Positions 1 to 10,658 of a stretch of 47,662 bases of DNA are shown one piece after another; the stretch's first letter is position 1, and each line of letters opens with the position of its first letter. Source of the stretch: Bifiguratus adelaidae (lineage: Eukaryota; Mucoromycota; Endogonomycetes; Endogonales); the NCBI GenBank assembly GCA_002261195.1, contig MVBO01000112.1, positions 1 to 47,662 on the forward strand, written 5' to 3'. The position numbers were made by a program, and so were the translations under genes. The notes beneath the pieces were generated by a model. It worked only from the letters and a program-made list of their open reading frames with translations, was not told where the DNA came from and searched no databases.

Positions 1-209
1 GCATTCCTGCTTCAAAACTCGCTGGACTTTGCCGCAGTTTATCTCTTTGTGGCGGTTGCGCCTCAAAGGCTTATACGGTATACAAAGACACAAAGTTAAT
101 ATCTGCATACTCCGAACCCTGTAAGTATTATGACGGGGCCTATTGGCGTGTTCGTCTGAACTGTTCAGCTAACCTTGTCCTCAGTCTGTTTCATGACAAC
201 TTGAACAGA
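1..209. other. Upstream region of the Ariadne gene
   Basis: No coding gene is seen here. The stretch lies upstream of the ATG at 210 and probably holds its promoter and 5' UTR. A GTAAGT at about 121 and a pyrimidine-rich CCTTGTCCTCAG ending near 183 could bound a 5' UTR intron of about 63 bp; this is inference only. Confidence 0.4.
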
Positions 210-1924
210 ATGGGCAGCGAAAGCGACGAGGATTACTTCTTGGACGACAGCTCTATGCTTTCTGGTAAGTTTATCTTTTGCTGGGCTCATTTGCGATTCT
301 TCATGCCAGTTGAAAGTGCTGACCACAGATTTGTAGACGAAAATGAGGACTTTGCCTATCTAGAAGACGACGGCGGTGACCTGGGATTCGACAGCGTCAT
401 GGACAACAGTGCCAATAGGAGAAAATCTTACGAGGTTGAATATAGTATTCATTCTGTTCAAGACATGACGCAGAGTCAAGACAAAGAGGTTGCCCAAGTT
501 TCAGGCATTCTCGGCCTCGCACCACAGCATACAGCGACGTTACTGCGGTACTTCCGATGGAATAAGGAGAAACTATTAGAAAGATACATGGATGCACCTG
601 CACAAGTGATGAAGGCTGCAGGAGTAGTGACGGATGAAGCCACTTCTCCCAAATTCCTACCCGCCAGCGTATTTCCCCATTTCCAGTGCGATATTTGCTG
701 CGATGATGACCACGATCTGCAAACTCTCACCTTGGACTGTGGACACCGCTTCTGCAACAACTGTTACAAATACTATCTGATACAAAAGATTCGAGAAGAA
801 GGCGAAAGTCGCCGCATTCAATGTCCACAGGATGGCTGTTCCGTCATCGTAGATGAGAACACAGTGAAACTGGTTGTGGATGACAAAACACACGAAAGGT
901 GGTCCCTAATTGGTTACCTGAACCTGTCTGACCTCTTTCTAGGTATCGCACCTTACTAAATCGTACATATGTCGATGATAGCGACTACCTGAAGTGGTGT
1001 CCGGCTCCGAATTGCGAGTATGCTATAGAATGCCACGTGGCACAAAATTCGCTTACAAGCATTATACCAACCGTGACCTGCGAATGCGAACATCGTTTCT
1101 GCTTCGGATGCTCCCTGCCGGACCATCAGCCTTGTATATGCGTCCTCGTGAAGCACTGGATCAAGAAATGTGCTGACGATAGCGAGACAGCAAACTGGAT
1201 ATCTGCTCATACGAAGGAATGCCCCAAATGTCGCTCTACGATCGAAAAAAACGGCGGCTGCAACCACATGACATGTCGCAAGTGTCGGTACGAGTTCTGT
1301 TGGGTGTGCATGGGTCCTTGGGCGGAACACGGGACAAGCTGGTATAATTGTAATCGCTTTGATGAGAAGAGTAGCTCTGATGCAAGGGACATGCAGGCGA
1401 AGAGCCGCGCGAGTCTGGAAAGATATCTACACGTGAGTAACGAACGTTCGCAGTTGTTTCCCTTCTGAGTGACTAAATCCTCTTCTCAGTACTATAACCG
1501 CTTTGCGAACCACGAGCAATCAGCGAAACTGGACCGCGATTTGTATTACCGCACAGAAAAGAAGATGGAAGAGATGCAGCAAACATCCGATCTGTCTTGG
1601 ATTGAAGTGCAGTTCCTCAAGAAGGCAGTTGATACGCTCGTGCAATGTCGAACCACCCTCAAATGGACGTATGCGTTTGCCTTTTATCTGCAAAAGAACA
1701 ACCAGACTGAAATATTCGAAGACAATCAAAGAGATTTGGAAATGGCCACGGAACAACTATCTGAGCTTTTGGAGAAACCTATTGTACGTTCACAAATTGC
1801 GGACCTCAGACAATTGGTGTTGGACAAGAGCGTGTATGTCGGTACAAGACGCGAGATCCTCCTGGAGGATACGACCAAGGGGTTGCTAGAAGGCAGGTGG
1901 GAGTACATTGTAAGCATAAAATAG
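210..1924 (+). CDS. Ariadne-type RBR E3 ubiquitin ligase
   Basis: Exons 210-264, 337-898, 943-1432 and 1490-1924 join to 513 codons. The start is the ATG at 210; the frame upstream has only a TTG. The protein has an acidic N-terminus, a UBA-like segment, then RING1 (CDICCDD...CGHRFC, from about residue 135), an in-between-RING domain and RING2. The RING2 motif GGCNHMTC carries the expected catalytic cysteine, about Cys312. The C-terminal Ariadne domain starts at HYYNRF, a junction made by splicing at 1433/1489. RBR ligases accept ubiquitin from an E2 onto the RING2 cysteine before passing it to substrate, and Ariadne members work with neddylated cullin-RING ligases; this is family knowledge. 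Length matches animal Ariadne-1. All zinc ligands and the catalytic cysteine appear intact. The product is probably cytosolic or nuclear. Confidence 0.93.
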
Positions 1925-2037
1925 TCTTCTTTACTGTACAATAGCAATGCTGTCTATAGATACAATGACACGCGAATGATTGGCAATATGTCATGACTGG
2001 AGCGAATAAAATGAGAAGAATGAATACCGCCGAAGGA

Positions 2038-2954
2038 CTAATAGTAATCTCCTCCATCTCCTGCATCACGAGAGAACATTGTTAAACCTAGCACCGGGAT
2101 GGCTAAACGTCGGAGCACCTACCATCATCGTCATCGATATCATCGCCTTCTCCGTTATCAAAGTAACTTAATCCATAATCCGTCTCTTCTTCAGCTTCTT
2201 CTTCTTCTTCTTCGATCTCTTCTTCAGCCGAGCTTCCTTCATCACCTTCCTTTTTCTCCGTCTCCTCCTTTTCTCCATCATCCTCATTTGTCTCCTCTTT
2301 GGCATCCATGGCCTCCAAAGCATCGAAATCTATCGCTTTAGATGTCCTCCGTACTGCAATATGACATTATGAGAATGATGTGCATATCTACCGTGCGAGT
2401 GCTACCTTTGACCTTCTTCTTTGGATCTATCACACTATGAAGCTCCTCAGGAAAGAATGCAAGATCTGTCGCCAACATCAGGAAGATGTAAATTACGAGT
2501 AGACTGTACTCACTCACCTGTTTTAAGCTGCTTTAAGGTCGGTCGCTCTGCATTAGGATCCATCTTGTATCGGTCTGAATACCTCTCGAGATCTGTCCAA
2601 TGAAGGTGTCAGTGCTGCGTACATCGATGGAATCTAACGCAACGGGTGTACCTTTACGTTTTGGCACCGTTTTGACGTAGAAAGGATACTCTTTTAGCTT
2701 AGACTTGTACTGATGCATAGCCTTGATCTGTTCCTCTTCGTAGAAAGCCGGCTTTTGAAGAAGCGGTAGATCAACTTCCTGATTGCACACCTCTGTTAGG
2801 AGGCAGAGAAGACGCGCCATCAAGTGCGACAAACACTTACCGGGAAGAGACTGTTGGATTGAGTGGCAAACATATTGTTGATATCATGCAACAGCTCAAA
2901 CGGCGTGTTGCTCGTCGCTCCACCCCTTCCACCTCTTCCTCGTCCTCTTGACAT
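2038..2954 (-). CDS. RPC31: RNA polymerase III subunit Rpc31/RPC7
   Basis: Six exons (2954-2841, 2790-2652, 2592-2518, 2465-2406, 2353-2123, 2060-2038) give 213 codons with every junction in phase. The protein begins MSRGRGRGGRGG. It contains the conserved linker KRKDLERYSDRYKMDP, created by splicing out 2593-2651, then FFPEELHSVIDPKKK. It finishes in a long acidic tail ending GDGGDYY. Glycine/arginine-rich start, central core and acidic aromatic end are the hallmarks of Rpc31 (human POLR3G/POLR3GL), part of the Rpc82-Rpc34-Rpc31 subcomplex used in promoter-dependent initiation by Pol III. The final 23-nt exon is supported because it restores the family's acidic, tyrosine-rich end; reading through instead adds an unrelated tail. 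The gene is head-to-head with COQ1, with the two ATGs only 49 bp apart. Confidence 0.9.
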
Positions 2955-3003
2955 TTCAACTTGAATTTTTTTGACTCGGTTGACTCTACTTGTCGGAACA
3001 CTC

Positions 3004-4455
3004 ATGAGAAGTGCAAGCAGGAAATGTGTCACGCTTGCTAGCTTCTCTTTTGGTCAACGCAACCACTACCGCTCTTTACATCTATTCACAGTACCCCGGC
3101 TCTTTCGTGACGGTCGACAAACGACATGGCATGCTTATCAGTTGAAAGTTTTTCCTCGGACGGTACAGGGGATCAACGCAAGTACATGGACGCAGGCTGT
3201 ACAGCGTGCGCAGGAGCTAGTGGAAGAACCCAAGGTACCTCCACTTATTGACGCGGCCAAATTAGTCGGCCCAGACTTTGGACTCCTCAAACGAAATATT
3301 GCATCACTTCTCGGTTCTGGTCACCCGCTCTTGAACACCGTCTCCAATTATTACTTCAGCGCCGAGGGGAAGAACATACGACCACTCCTTGTCCTTCTCA
3401 TATCGCAAGCGACAAGCAAAGCGGCCAAATCCTCTCACGATCCCGGGAGATATTACGACACCATCGACATACCCGTATCATCCACAACACTATCAGCAAC
3501 AAAGTGCACATCGCGCATCGCCAATGAATTGTACATGCCACGATCTACGAAAGAGGGCTGCGAGGTCCTGCCCACTCAACGACGGCTGGCCGAAATAACA
3601 GAGATGATTCACACAGCTTCGCTACTGCACGACGACGTCATAGACGTTTCTGAGAGTCGCCGCAACTTACCATCTGCGAATGCAAACTTTGGCAATAAGA
3701 TGGCCATTTTGGGTGGTGATTTCCTGCTGGCGAGAGCTTCGATTGCGCTCGCTCGGCTACGACATCCCGAAGTCATCGAGCTGATGGCTTCGTCGCTAGC
3801 GAATCTCGTAGAAGGAGAGTTCATGCAGATCAAAGACTTCATCAAGAACAAGGATTCAGCATCAGAGAAAGGCGCGATCTTTCAATATTACCTGAAAAAG
3901 TCGTACATGAAAACAGGAAGCTTGATCGCCAAGAGTTGCAAAAGTGCAGCTCTGCTTGGCGGATGTACAAAGGATGTTTGTGATATTGCGCATGAATTTG
4001 CTTACCATCTTGGTCTCGCTTTCCAGGTAACCACTTAGACTACCAACATTGCCCTATATTGACTATGTTTCCTTTAGCTTGTAGATGACATGTTGGATTT
4101 CACTGCGACTTCCGATCAATTTGGCAAACCTGCTGGAGCTGATCTCAAGCTTGGTCTCGCAACAGCACCCGTCCTTTTCGCATGGGAAGAATATCCAGAG
4201 TTGGGAGCTCTCATTGAACGAAAGTTCAAAATGCCAGGAGATGTAGAAAAGGTACGACAACACGTAATTGACCATGGACTCACAGGTCTGTAGGCTCGAA
4301 TGCTAGTCTATGAATCCAATGGACTGGCACAAACTAAAAGTCTCGCCGAAGATCATTGTCAAAAAGCTATTGACATCATATCAGTACTGCCCGATTCCGA
4401 AGCCAAAACTGCCTTGATACAGCTCACGCAAAAAGTAGTATCACGCAAAAGGTAG
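3004..4455 (+). CDS. COQ1: Mitochondrial polyprenyl (hexaprenyl/solanesyl) diphosphate synthase
   Basis: Exons 3004-4026, 4078-4251 and 4294-4455 give 452 residues. The start is the first ATG in frame (3004); the open frame upstream begins at a TTG. The N-terminus (MRSASRKCVTLASF) is basic and hydroxylated, fitting a mitochondrial presequence. Both aspartate-rich motifs of trans-prenyltransferases are present: LLHDDVIDVSE (about residues 208-218) and LVDDMLDFTATSDQFGKPAG (about 342-361, next to the first intron). The enzyme elongates isoprenoid diphosphate chains to make the side chain of ubiquinone. An insertion rich in Ser/Thr precedes the first DDxxD motif and is common in fungal Coq1. The second intron is only 42 bp. 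Product chain length cannot be told from sequence alone. Confidence 0.92.
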
Positions 4456-4628
4456 AAGCTAGACAGAATAGACTAATGTAGGTACCTATTCACTCGGGTT
4501 TCATTCCACGTCTTGCACTCTTCGCGTCATGTATTCTGCGCGAGATTCGCTTCCGCAACATTCTCGCTGTTGCCTTTTTTGGCCACTCTCAATTAGACTT
4601 GGTCTTCCTGGTTTGAAGGGTGTGATCT

Positions 4629-7205
4629 ATGCCTCCCAGCAGACATGTCGAGTATGTCCTCTTGGCAGAGTTTGACATTGATAAAGGCGCATCTCTTTCA
4701 CATCAATATCCGGAGCCCACTGGAACGGATGAGCAGTAAGTGCCGCACTGACCTCCAAACTCTCCACGTTAACTGAACTCGGCTTTCAGTTACCTTTCAG
4801 AGCTGATGCTTCCAGATGGAGCTCATTTGCGTGCGGAAGATTGGACGATATTCTTTCTCAATCAGCGCATTCCCTTGGAAGGATCGGACTCTGAGACACT
4901 AAAGGAGGAAACCGCCGGAAAGAAACCATTGCTCCATGTCCTCAATCTGGTACGCACAAAACATGACACTGCGGCTCGGAGGTACGTGATAACTTTTTTA
5001 CTGATAATCGCAATACCGGATTAATACCTATACGTAGAGGAGCGATGGTGAAAGCCATGGCGATTTGCACTAGACATCGGTATCTACACGTGTACAAGGT
5101 GCGGTTCAAGCGGACTTTGCTCTGTAGGTTGCTAATTTGGATCGTAGCCTGTTCTCTTGCTTGCCATGGAGAATTACTTCCACAATCCGTCCATTGCGAT
5201 ACTGGAGGAGCTATACAATGCCGTCAATGCCATGGACCTCTCACAAATGCCTCAATTTAGTTGGCATGAGCAGCAAATATTGCGAGCATCGGACAACAAG
5301 CATATGTTTGAGGAGAAATTCACCGAAATTCAGGATGCGCAAGCAAAGGAGACGCTGGAAAGCGGCCAGCAAAATGGATTCCCTGGACAAGATGTACCCG
5401 GCTATGAACGCCGAAATTATATCGATTTAGTGTCGGGGCAAAGAAAGGATGCCTTATCCCTTGCTGGCAAGGATAGACACTTTTTCGAAACCAAGATTGT
5501 ATACGATAACATTAAGCTCCCAATCAGAGTACCGTTAACACTCAATCCCGAAGAAGTGGGCGACGTAAGTAACACCGAGGTACAGGACTTGACATCAACT
5601 GAACCGTCCACGCAGTTCTCCCTGATCAAACTTGTGAATACATTCACATCACCAACCTCATCCGTCACATCTCATTCACCCCATCCACACCTCGATTCAT
5701 ACGGCCCAAATACTCCACCACTTCTTGTATTGCTGAACGCACTGCTCACTCAGAAGCGTATCATTTTCTTGGGTCACGGGCATCCTTCCGGTGAAGTAGC
5801 TAATTACGTGTTAGCAGCTTGTGCAATGGGCAGTGGAGGTGGTGCGGTCTTACGTGGGTTTACCGAGCGATCATTTCCGTACACAAGTCTTCTCAGTGTT
5901 GACGACTTGTTGAAATGGTTGGTTGTCAAATTAAGAGTTGGCGCATGTTTGTTAACGTCTGCTCTCACTTTTACAGTCCTGGATTTATCGCCGGTGTGAC
6001 CAATCCAACATTTGAAGATCATCCCTCATGGTGGGATATTCTCTGCAATATCGACACTGGCAAAATCACTGTCAGCAGGGATATCACAACTCTGGCGCAA
6101 GTTGTACCTGGATCTGGTCTGTTGGCGCCTGAGCGCAACCTAGACGATCTTGCCCTTGCACGATCTGCATCCACATTGATATTGAACTCACCAGGCAGAT
6201 ACGACGAACGTTCATCTTCAAGGGACAACCGAGACAATTATGATCTTGAGTTTCTGAACGAGGTAGGGGAGGTGAAGCGTTCGATGACTGAGACAGCTAA
6301 ATACGGTGATAGGTGATCGCGGCCATCCAATCCCATTACAGTGAAACCTCCATTCGTGGAAAATTCGAAGAATATGTCACCAAGCTTGTTGCTTTGTCGG
6401 CGGTGTATGAAGAAGAAACCTATGGAGCCACTACCATTGGTGTCACCCCAGACAACACCCCGGATCCGGAAGGACTTCTGGGAACCGGATGTGCGTTCCC
6501 CGATGAGCATACACGGCAGCGTGAGCTCCATTATTTTGCAGCCAGAATTGAAGGCTGGCGGTCAACTATATCATACAAATACTACAAGAAGGTAAGCCGG
6601 TCTGGTCATCAATGCTACCGTGCTTGTGGCTCACGATAAATTGAAGGATTTTCAAATCTTCTTGCAACAAAGGAAAAATCGACATTTCGACGTAGCGCGT
6701 CAGATAACCAGGCTACGGAGCGCAAAAGAGTTAAATGATCGTCAGGTGACAGCAATTTATCAAGCTTTCTGGACTTATATTGTGGATCCGGCACAGATCG
6801 ACGAGGTATGTGCCCTTGGTATCCAAAATTCTGTGCGCTGACGTTGTTGCAGGTATTGGCCCTGTTACCGCACTATCGAGGCGGCCTTGCACCTTTCTGC
6901 TTCGGTCTATTCCACTCATCGCCGATTGTTCGACAATACACCTTGCAATTTCTCAATCGGCTGCGAAATCATCCTGTAAGTGACCAGCGCCCCTACAAAC
7001 AAAAGCATGACAGTTAAACTTTTCCTTCACTTAGGCCGGTATCAGGTTTATTCATGCTCTGAACAGGTTTCAGAGACTTGCCTATGAAAGACTATACAGT
7101 GAAAGCATGGCAACCACAAGCAAGACCACTAGCGCTCAGAAAGTTTATTCAAATGAGCCCAACTTTAGTACTCTGAGGTCGAACAGCAGTGGACGATCTT
7201 CCTGA
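4629..7205 (+). CDS. AFI1: Afi1/DENN-domain vesicle-trafficking protein
   Basis: Nine exons (4629-4735, 4790-4981, 5038-5098, 5148-5917, 5977-6262, 6313-6591, 6647-6805, 6853-6975, 7035-7205) give 715 residues. The start [18 protein letters not shown] followed by [13 protein letters not shown] matches the Arf3-docking domain of yeast Afi1 and the first part of a DENN module. The middle has further DENN-type segments ([37 protein letters not shown]). The later part resembles the SPA (stabilisation of polarity axis) region. Afi1 links the GTPase Arf3 to polarised growth sites in yeast; DENN proteins are usually Rab regulators. The intron at 5918-5976 uses a weak donor (GTTGGT), but its removal joins the conserved LLK-CPGF frame. 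The gene converges on the unknown gene ending at 7305, with a 99-bp gap. Confidence 0.85.
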
Positions 7206-7304
7206 GCACCTCAAGCAAACGCAAGATACCCTGATTTTAGAACTGTACATAGTGACCTGTCGGCAGACAGCCAGGCTTGCAAACAGAATGCAAATTGCAC
7301 GGTG

Positions 7305-8481
7305 CTAACTCCATTCACCGTGCAATGGCTCCACAGGATGTTCTTCCTTGTGCAGCTTCAGCTGCTTAAAGATTGCATCTTCCTCTCCCAACTTGGTCAC
7401 ATTGACCTCATCCTTTTCTTCCATATTCTCGAGAGTCTCGCCTGCTTTTCCGAGTTCTCCGACTACATCTCCTGATGCTCCAATCAATAGCATCTCACAG
7501 TAGTCGTAATCCAAAAAGTCAGGCGGATCCAGGGAAATAAAACGACGACCGCGGAACTTTTCTTGCAATTCTTGGGGAAACTCTGCCTTCTGATTCGGCG
7601 ATAGACCTGCGTAGGGGGGATTGGCTGTCTCGGGATTCTTGACGCTGAGGACAAAGCTTCCCTCTTTGCCAATATTGAAGGATTCTTGGATCTCGGATGG
7701 CTCGCTTGGAATGGTCAATATGTAGGCAATGTGACTGTGATTGTGATGGTTCACGATAGCGTAGACGCCCTCACCCTGGGGGTTTGAGTCGACTGTTTTG
7801 AATCCTAGTGTCTACTTACCAGCGGTCGGGCCGCCTGATTGACTCGCGTTCCCTTTGTTTTCGTTTCGTATTTCTCCTCTTTGAGTTCATCTCGCAACTC
7901 ACCAACGTCATTGGCTGCCTTTTTCTACGGGATCCGTCAATGATGACTTATGCCAATCCAATCCTACTTGATCCATACCACGAAAGCCCAATATTTGGCA
8001 TGTTGCCCAATTTCGGGCAACTTCTTGCGAGTGATGATGATCAATCGGCTCTTTGATTTGCCCCCGTCTGGCTTCAATATCATGTAGAGCCGTTGCACAT
8101 CGTCAGGATCTTCTGGTTTGTCCACACCAACCTGTTGGGAGGCGCCTGTCAGCGAGCGTTCATGTCACCGCAGACGCCCGATATAAAATACCTTTGGTCG
8201 ATAGAAAAAGTAAATATGTCCCGTCTCGATGATGCGGTCGTCCTTCAAGCCGGAAGTCGTTTCTGAATAGGCGTTAACAGGCTGTGGCGAGTCGTCGCGA
8301 AGCCGACCTCACCTTTGGTTTCCTTAGATGTTTCTTCCTTGGCCTTGCCATTTAGCGACTCCTTTGTCTCGTCAGTGACTTGGGCCTCTTCGTTCGACGC
8401 TTGCTCATCCTTGTCCTCCACTTTTCTCGCCTTGCGGGTCTCCTCTCCTTCCTTCAAATTGCGTTTGCGAGTGGTTACCAT
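7305..8481 (-). CDS. Fungal conserved protein of unknown function
   Basis: Exons 8481-8313, 8262-8192, 8131-7979, 7924-7820 and 7775-7305 give 322 residues. The N-terminus is charged and low in complexity (MVTTRKRNLKEGEE...), like a nuclear protein. The folded core carries GHIYFFYRPKVGV, DVQRLYMILKPDGG, GEGVYAIVNHH, AYILTIPSEPSEIQESFNIG and GSFVLSVKNPE. I recognise this set from fungal proteins that are often labelled 'BTB domain transcription factor', but I see no BTB fold here and the label is not justified by the sequence. No enzyme motif is visible. The start codon lies 48 bp from that of the divergent mitochondrial carrier. Confidence 0.85.
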
Positions 8482-8529
8482 TGTTCTGCAACAATGATGA
8501 AATTACGACTTTTATAGCGATTTCCTTGC

Positions 8530-10005
8530 ATGGGTGAGTACTCGTACAGCACAGTCCAACAGGTTGACTCACCTATGACGTTCGACTGGCGCTAGCCGAA
8601 AACGTCATTGCCGACTTTGCGGCCGGTAAGCTACATACTCGTAAGTGTGGGGATGAGCCTAAGTGTGACACTTAGGCTATGTCAGTGGAGTCGCCGGGCT
8701 ATTGGTGGGTAGTCCTTTGGACGTTCTAAAGGTATGATGAGGCTAAAGCAACGTCTCACTGGAGAATCTGACATGGTATTGCACTAGCTACGGCTGCAGA
8801 CCGAGGCGTCTGAACGGCGCATATCCGTCACACGTGGTCTTGTTGACCTGCTTCATGAAGGTGGTGTGCGTAGTTCCCGATCTACGGCGTACCAGATAGA
8901 GCCTTTGGCTGACCTGAATCTTGATTTAGCTTCCCGCCTTGTTTCGCGGCGTGGGATCTCCAATTGTTGGGCTGGCCGGATTGAATGCTATTCTCTTTGC
9001 AAGCTATGGCGGGATCATGCGTTATTTCGAAGACCAGCATCGCGAGAACAATTTGACATTGGCAGCGAAGGCGCGCGATGCAGGATTACAGCATCACGAG
9101 ACTCACACTCCGGCGCTGATGATGCCGGCAGAAGTACCGTTCCGAGCGACCTATGCACAGTACTACGCCGCTGGATTTGGGGCAGGATTGGCATCCTTTC
9201 TTATAACTACACCCTCGGACTTGGTCAAACTAAGAGCACAAGGATTCCATGGTCCCACGCAGGCAGGCAGGAGCCTAAAGGTCGCGAGGCATGTATTGCG
9301 CACGGAAGGGCTTCGAGGTTAGCGAATCAAGGCGGCATGATGAAACGTGATCTAACGTCTTCTCGCAGGGTTTTACCGCGGTAGCTGGGTCACTCTCTTA
9401 CGAGATGCGCCAAGCTATGGTATCTACTTTATGTAAGTGACGCTCTGGCTCATCCAGGGCATGAGCTAAACCCCTCTCGTTGCCAGGGTATACGAAGCTT
9501 TCAAAGACTTTCTCAAGGCTGACGGGACCTCGTCCTATCTGATTGACTCCGCGAAATTGCTTACTGCTGGCGGAATGGCAGGAGTCATTGGCTGGGTCAG
9601 CATATATCCCTTGGGTAGGTTCCTTGCATTGTCGTTCCATGATATCTCGAAGCTCAATCACATGCAATAGATGTTATCAAGTCTCGTTTGCAGGTGCAAT
9701 CAGTATCAAACAATGCGCAGCAAGAGAAACAGATGCGGCATCCTCACCTTGCCAAAGCCCCTTGCACACCTATAACACCAAAACCCATAACGAATGGTCA
9801 GGTTTACAAAGGCATCATTGACTGTGCAATCAAAAGTTATCGCCAGGAAGGTCTCCAAGTTTTTGGACGAGGACTGGGAGCAACCATCATCAGAGCGTTC
9901 CCGGTGAACGCTGTGACCTTCTTCGTGTATGAGGTCATGATGGAACTCTATAACACAATGTATCATAGCGAAAAGGTCGCCAGAGCGGACGACTATATAA
10001 AATGA
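8530..10005 (+). CDS. Mitochondrial carrier (SLC25 family)
   Basis: Eight exons (8530-8533, 8596-8625, 8676-8731, 8788-8865, 8930-9317, 9369-9432, 9487-9614, 9671-10005) give 360 residues. The first exon is only four bases, ATGG. It is needed because the next exon (AENVIADFAAG) has an in-frame stop upstream and no ATG. Three carrier signatures are visible: SPLDVLKLRLQT (about residue 24), TPSDLVKLRAQG (about 148) and YPLDVIKSRLQ (about 249), one per repeat, each followed by a G-rich loop. This is a six-helix inner-membrane antiporter fold. Features such as GYVSGVAGLLVGSPLD resemble the basic amino acid / acylcarnitine branch (SLC25A29/A45/A47/A48, Crc1), but the substrate is not determined. 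A Pro-rich, Thr-rich insertion lies in the third repeat loop. The second intron has a notable inverted repeat (see findings). Confidence 0.9.
8656..8678 (+). repeat. 11-bp perfect inverted repeat across a 3' splice site
   Basis: The arms AGCCTAAGTGT (8656-8666) and ACACTTAGGCT (8668-8678) are exact reverse complements around a single G. The right arm contains the acceptor CTTAG (ends 8675) of the carrier gene's second intron. In RNA this could form a 10-bp stem with a UGA triloop. Confidence 0.85.
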
Positions 10006-10081
10006 TAGACATGTACCTAGAACGATGTTTGCGTGTTTATTGAGGTTGGATAGGGGAATCTACCGGGCGACATGTAAACAT

Positions 10082-10552
10082 CTAGTGCTTGGACTCCTTC
10101 TTCTCCTCGGCAACTTCGGCATTCTTGAGGAACTCTTTGATGAAGTCCTCCTCCTCGACAGATCCGGCGTTGATTGGTGGAGATGTGTTGGTGGTGGCCT
10201 TGCTGCCGCTGCCGCGAGTGGCGGCTACGCCGATAAGTCCGTACGAGGCAAGTGTAGCGAGAGTGAGCTGGAGGGGAATCATCAGAGTCAGTATAACCGT
10301 CTGGGATGCGTTTGAGCTGGGCGAAGGGTGCGATGATACGTAGACACTGAAAGGCCAACAAAACAAACGTACAGAAGTATCAAGCCGCTTCCTCGTCGCC
10401 TACCGCTGGCAAAGTGTCCTCGTCCGCCATTCCGACACAAAACTCGCCGATGACGCTCATTGACCCTCGTGGCTCACAATCAAACATATACTCACGTATT
10501 CATTGGCAACCTTCTTGCCGGCAATAACGTATGACCCATGTGCTCCAGCCAT
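10082..10552 (-). CDS. ATP19: Mitochondrial ATP synthase subunit k
   Basis: Exon 1 (10552-10496) encodes MAGAHGSYVIAGKKVANEY and exon 2 (10267-10082) encodes LTLATLASYGLIGVAA...EEEDFIKEFLKNAE and the lysine-rich end, 80 residues in all. The order fits fungal subunit k (yeast Atp19): a short N-terminal IAGK segment, one membrane helix, then the conserved FI..FLK.. end. Subunit k associates with dimeric F1Fo complexes in the inner membrane. The intron of 228 bp is far longer than the local norm of about 50 bp. Within it, on the same strand, is a 16-codon ORF starting MADEDT, with no sign that it is used. The gene converges on the carrier gene; the stops are 76 bp apart. Confidence 0.85.
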
Positions 10553-10658
10553 TTGATCAAACAAGGAACCTCCAGACAACTGACCTTGCTTCCAAAGACT
10601 GAATTTACCAACAACAACGATGACGTAGACTAATTTTTATGAATTAAGTGATTGGCAA

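Noticed and set aside
2103-2318. Ending RPC31 at the stop 2103 (…GRCSDV)
   Set aside because: Splicing 2061-2122 instead gives the acidic tyrosine-rich end typical of the family; the read-through end looks like intron sequence.
10017-10361. Long frames on both strands over ATP19 exon 2
   Set aside because: They are alternative-frame readings of the conserved subunit k exon and have no independent support.
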